Source of the DNA: Flavobacterium phragmitis
GTDB lineage: Bacteria > Bacteroidota > Bacteroidia > Flavobacteriales > Flavobacteriaceae
Direction of reading: 5' to 3'
Assembly: GCF_900112575.1 (NCBI RefSeq)
Contig: NZ_FOMH01000001.1
Coordinates: 62,001 to 126,000 of the forward strand
Length of the DNA: 64,000 bases
Both the position numbers and the translations under genes were made by a program. The notes beneath the pieces were generated by a model, which was not told where the DNA came from, searched no databases, and was given only the letters and a program-made list of their open reading frames with translations. Of this stretch, positions 60,726 to 64,000 are shown one piece after another (positions within the stretch are counted from its first letter, which is position 1; the number at the start of each line of letters is the position of its first letter).

Positions 60726-62978
60726 TTATCTCAAAGTATATCGCAATCCAATAAACCCGCGAATCGTTTGATTTTGCCCATAAACATAAGTCGTATCAAA
60801 AGTCAAACCGTATGGATTATCTGGCGTAACTAATACTTTTCCGTTTGCATCGTATTGTACATTTTTATCGAAAGGATCATTGGTTCTTGAAATCAAAAAC
60901 GGATTATTTTGTTTTGGGGTAAAGTTCAGCAAGTTTTTGACTCCGCCATACAATTCAAAATTCTTCCAGCCCGTAAACGTAAACTGAATATTCTGAATGC
61001 TGTACCAGGGCGAATTTGGATTTCTAGGATCGTATTCGTTCAGCAAAGGCAGTTTCATCGGACTATACACATTTCCCGTATAATCCAACAATAAATTCCA
61101 AGGTTCAACTTTATATGAAACGCTCCAAGTTCCAGTAAATCTTTCCGTTAGAAAAGGTCTTTCCGAAACTCCTTCTTCCACATTTTTATTATCTAAAACC
61201 GTTGCCCCAAGTATAAACTTTAAACCATTCGTAAAATTCAAATCTACATTAGTGCTTATTCCCTGACTAATGGCATAACCATCAATATTATCATAAATGA
61301 TTTTATTGGGGTCGGTTTCATAATCTGTTACAATCTTATTGCTGAATCTGGTGTAAAAAGCTGTAGTTTCGATTCCCATAAATGTCCCGTTCCCAAAGTT
61401 GATTTTCTGAATATAATTCAAATTCACATTTACTGATTTCTCAGGTTTTAAATCATTTTGAATCACTACATCTCTCGAACCCGTCAAAGCAGCGTGATCT
61501 TCGGTAAATAAATTCACTACTCTAAACCCTGTTCCTGCATTTAATCTAAAAATCGTGTTTTCATTGGCTTTGAAACGATAGGCAAATCTTGGTGTAAATA
61601 TCGAACCGTGAATGGAGTTATAATCATATCTCGCTCCCAGCAAAACCTGACTTTTTGGAGAAAAAGTTATTTCGTCCTGAACAAAAATTCCTGGCAACCA
61701 AGTACTTTCAGCTTCATTTGTTGCAGGTGTATTGTCATCATAATACGTATATCGGCTGGCAATTCCTGCAAGTAAATCGTTTCGTCCGATTTTTTTATCC
61801 CAGGTTAATTGAAGAAAACCGATTTTTTGATTGGCGATGTAGGAAGTTGTTCCGTAACGGCTGTCTTGATAATGCACATTTCCTGAAAACGAAAGCATCA
61901 GTTTTTCTTCAAAAGGCAATTGATAGCTTCCAATTAATTCGGCTCTTTTGGTATAAATGCTTTCTCCGTAAATTTCGTCTCCACCTCTATATTTTTTCTC
62001 CCAACGAATGTCTCCTCCCCAACGATCTTCGTACATTCCACGTGCTGCAATCGTAAAAAGCCGATTATGATTGCGCTGAAAACTCCATTTATTAAAAACC
62101 GAAACCCGGTCAGAAAGTGTTACATCGGTAAAATTGTCATTATCTTTATCAACAACCTGATCATAATTGAAATAGTTGATTCCCAAAAGAGAAGTAGCTT
62201 TTTTACCCACATTGAACTTCATTCCCAAATCAAGATTGTTTTCTAGATAAGTTGTGGTGAAATAATCTGCCGAAAACACTGGCGCATTGGTTGGATTCTT
62301 GGTAATAATATTGATTAAACCGCCAACCGCTTCACTTCCATACAAAGAAGAAGCCGGTCCTTTTACGATTTCTATTCGTTCGACCAAAGAATTCGGAATT
62401 CCAGATAAACCGTAAACTGTGGAAAGACTGCTCACAATTGGCATTCCGTCAATCATTACCAAAGTATAAGGGCCTTCTAATCCGTTTATATGAATATCTC
62501 CTGTGTTACAAACCCCACAATTCAACTGCGGACGAACTCCGTTTATATTCTGCAAGGCATCATAAATACTTGGAGTTGGATTTTTCTTAAAGAAAGTTGG
62601 CGAATAAACCTCAACGGGAACGGCACTTTCTAGCCGTTTTACTGGTTTTAAAGTTCCTGAGACCACTACTTCATTTAGTTCGTTCTGATCTTCTTTTAAT
62701 TCAAAATCCAGATTTAGATTCTGATCTTCTGATATCGTTATTTTTTGGGTTAGAGATTTGAATCCAGTCGAGGTTACCGCAATTTTATAAATTCCCGCCG
62801 GAATATTTTCTAAATGATAATGACCAATTGAATCTGCTTGAGTTCTAAAATTTGTATTTAACAAACGAACATTAATTTCCTGCACAACAGGACTATATGA
62901 CATTACCCTTCCCGATATATTTTGTGCGTAAATGCTTTTTGTTGAAATTATTAATATTGCCAAAAATAAATATTTCAT
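60726..62978 (-). CDS. TonB-dependent outer-membrane receptor
   Basis: The ATG at 62978 is chosen over 63002 because a TAGTTTTG -7 element spans 63000-63007. 750 residues: signal peptide (MKYLFLAILIISTKSIYAQ), a carboxypeptidase-regulatory-like beta domain (about 20-105), a plug with GDIHINGLEGPYTLVMIDG and RIEIVKGPASSLYGSEAVGG, and a ~22-strand barrel ending in FIGLRYTLR. The plug has an unusual CGVCNTGDI segment whose two Cys might bind metal. The TonB box was not pinned down. It imports an unknown ligand; metal or siderophore is possible. Confidence 0.94.
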   Translation of the reverse strand: MKYLFLAILIISTKSIYAQNISGRVMSYSPVVQEINVRLLNTNFRTQADSIGHYHLENIPAGIYKIAVTSTGFKSLTQKITISEDQNLNLDFELKEDQNELNEVVVSGTLKPVKRLESAVPVEVYSPTFFKKNPTPSIYDALQNINGVRPQLNCGVCNTGDIHINGLEGPYTLVMIDGMPIVSSLSTVYGLSGIPNSLVERIEIVKGPASSLYGSEAVGGLINIITKNPTNAPVFSADYFTTTYLENNLDLGMKFNVGKKATSLLGINYFNYDQVVDKDNDNFTDVTLSDRVSVFNKWSFQRNHNRLFTIAARGMYEDRWGGDIRWEKKYRGGDEIYGESIYTKRAELIGSYQLPFEEKLMLSFSGNVHYQDSRYGTTSYIANQKIGFLQLTWDKKIGRNDLLAGIASRYTYYDDNTPATNEAESTWLPGIFVQDEITFSPKSQVLLGARYDYNSIHGSIFTPRFAYRFKANENTIFRLNAGTGFRVVNLFTEDHAALTGSRDVVIQNDLKPEKSVNVNLNYIQKINFGNGTFMGIETTAFYTRFSNKIVTDYETDPNKIIYDNIDGYAISQGISTNVDLNFTNGLKFILGATVLDNKNVEEGVSERPFLTERFTGTWSVSYKVEPWNLLLDYTGNVYSPMKLPLLNEYDPRNPNSPWYSIQNIQFTFTGWKNFELYGGVKNLLNFTPKQNNPFLISRTNDPFDKNVQYDANGKVLVTPDNPYGLTFDTTYVYGQNQTIRGFIGLRYTLR

Positions 62979-62999
62979 TTTTTTAAAATTAAATTTAGA

Positions 63000-63007
63000 C
63001 AAAACTA
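63000..63007 (-). promoter_or_regulatory. -7 element TAGTTTTG (minus strand) for the TonB receptor
   Basis: The plus strand reads CAAAACTA, 21 bases upstream of the preferred start at 62978. It overlaps the alternative start, which argues against the latter. Confidence 0.5.
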
Positions 63008-63124
63008 AAAATTAAATTTGACAAACAATGATATTAGAAACATAAATTTTTAAACGGATTGAATTCAATATGTTAGAATTTTGTTTTCGATCGAGCAAAG
63101 TCACAAAACACAAAGTTTTTTTTT

Positions 63125-63192
63125 AACCATATAAGTTATATAAGAAAATGTAAGTCTAGTTTTAAATGAACTTATATAACTTATATGGTTTA
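63125..63192. repeat. CCATATAAGTTATATAAG-family palindrome
   Basis: AACCATATAAGTTATATAAG (63125-63144) is inverted at 63173-63192 as CTTATATAACTTATATGGTT, with a TTTAAATGAA word before the right arm. Best-preserved copy of this family in the window. Confidence 0.88.
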
Positions 63193-63195
63193 TTT

Positions 63196-64000
63196 TCACT
63201 TTGCGTAATCTTCATCAATTAGTTCTTTGTTAATTACCGCTCCAGCGAAAGAACCAGTAGAAACAGCAATAGCAACTGAGCGCATTGGAGTTGTACAGTC
63301 ACCGCTCGCATAAACTCCGTTAACGTTTGTTTTCTGCATTGCATCAACTTTTAATAAACCTTGTTCGTTTATATCACAGCCCAGAGTTTCAGGAATTGGA
63401 CAATGTTGTTCAAAAGGCGGTCTCGCATAAATCGCTTTTACTTCAATTTTATCCTGATTTTTGAAAACGATCTTTTGGATATATCCCTCTTTATGTTCAA
63501 ACGAATCTATTTCTTCTTCAAAAATTTTAACCCCATGATTGTTAAGGATTTCCGTTTGTTCCAGAGTTAATTCTGATTTTCCATTAGTACACAATCTTAA
63601 ATCTTTTGTCCAATTCGAAATTAGTTTAGCATATTCAAAACCCATTTCTCCATTGGCTATAATGGCTGTTTTTTCGTTTTTAACTTCATAGCCATGGCAA
63701 TATGGACAATGTAAAACCGAAATTCCCCAGCAATCTGCAAAACCTTTTATCTCAGGAATCAGATCTTTAACGCCACTTGCAAACAGGATTTTTCTTGAAT
63801 TGAAAGTTTTACCAGATTCTGTAAAAACCTCAAATCCGTTTTCATTTTTAATTGCTTTTACCGCAAGTCCGTTAAAAAAATGAATTGTTTTATAAAGATC
63901 GACTTGTAATTTGGCTTTCGCCGAAATCACTGCGGGTTTTTCACCGTCCTGTGTAATAAAATTATGAGAATACGGTGTTTGTCTGTTGCAAGGCAAACCA
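63196..64000 (-). CDS. thioredoxin-reductase-like FAD/NAD(P) oxidoreductase, 5' end cut
   Basis: The frame is open to the right edge (GLPCNRQTPYSH...), so the N-terminal FAD-binding GxGxxG lies beyond the window and about 268 residues are visible. The active-site-like CPYCHGYEV, the NAD(P)-side ILFASGVKDLIPEIKG and the C-terminal FAD motif NVNGVYASGDCTTPM are present. CPYCHG keeps a CxxC disulphide. This group of single-domain flavoproteins resembles thioredoxin reductase, but the partner is not known. The palindrome at 63125-63192 follows its stop. Confidence 0.9.
   Translation of the reverse strand, partial: GLPCNRQTPYSHNFITQDGEKPAVISAKAKLQVDLYKTIHFFNGLAVKAIKNENGFEVFTESGKTFNSRKILFASGVKDLIPEIKGFADCWGISVLHCPYCHGYEVKNEKTAIIANGEMGFEYAKLISNWTKDLRLCTNGKSELTLEQTEILNNHGVKIFEEEIDSFEHKEGYIQKIVFKNQDKIEVKAIYARPPFEQHCPIPETLGCDINEQGLLKVDAMQKTNVNGVYASGDCTTPMRSVAIAVSTGSFAGAVINKELIDEDYAK

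Overview
The window reads as chromosomal DNA of a Flavobacterium-like Bacteroidetes. It is AT-rich. Several genes are preceded by the Bacteroidetes -7 element TAnnTTTG rather than a sigma70 -10 box. It carries the gliding lipoprotein gene gldH next to ricT and a class A penicillin-binding protein, a CrtY-type lycopene cyclase, and intergenic spaces full of short palindromic repeats. No rRNA, tRNA, CRISPR array, cas gene, integrase or phage structural gene was seen. The sequence is cut inside a gene at both ends: a HAD hydrolase on the left and a thioredoxin-reductase-like flavoprotein on the right.

Layout. 0-6.9 kb: HAD hydrolase, chloramphenicol-acetyltransferase-family enzyme, two paralogous exported proteins flanking an OmpA-type protein, ferritin, a small Lys/Cys-rich protein and a DUF2461 protein. 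7-17.4 kb: short SSB, a GNAT/nitrilase fusion, an M28 membrane peptidase, a dehydrogenase-like protein, a likely DNA-repair group (Ogt, PolB-type 3'-5' exonuclease, AlkZ-like winged-helix protein) and an SpmA/SpmB-type membrane protein. 17.4-19.3 kb: five ~280-bp tandem units made of hairpins, followed by a REP-associated tyrosine transposase (RAYT-A). 19.3-30.9 kb: lipoprotein, class I fumarase, LOV-like PAS protein, DNA polymerase IV, phosphoesterase, 3-oxoacid CoA-transferase (scoAB) and the operon ricT-gldH-PBP1A.

31-42.3 kb is an accessory stretch of small, mostly unrecognised genes: ankyrin-repeat proteins, lipoproteins, small membrane proteins, a likely DUF6881 protein, a nucleotidyltransferase-fold protein overlapping a partner gene, and a split ORF. 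The nucleotidyltransferase pair lies between two direct copies of a ~155-bp element with long terminal inverted repeats. That element contains what looks like the first codons of another RAYT.

42.4-46.6 kb groups a ferredoxin, a TrhP-type U32 protein and a TrhO-type rhodanese, all plausibly serving 5-hydroxyuridine formation at tRNA position 34. A second RAYT (RAYT-B) with its own array of inverted hairpin pairs lies between them. The rhodanese carries a C-terminal domain homologous to the C-terminal domain of the U32 protein. 46.8-52.5 kb is a complete RND tripartite efflux operon. 53-64 kb holds a bacilliredoxin, an ArsR regulator, lycopene cyclase, a group of four glycosyltransferase-type genes, a thioredoxin-like protein, a TonB-dependent receptor and the truncated flavoprotein.

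The main theme is the density and organisation of palindromic repeats: two intact RAYT loci with different hairpin arrays, a third RAYT-derived mini-element, and at least five other dispersed inverted-repeat families, two of which contain a terminator inside a larger palindrome between convergent genes. All homology statements come from reading motifs by eye; no database search was run.
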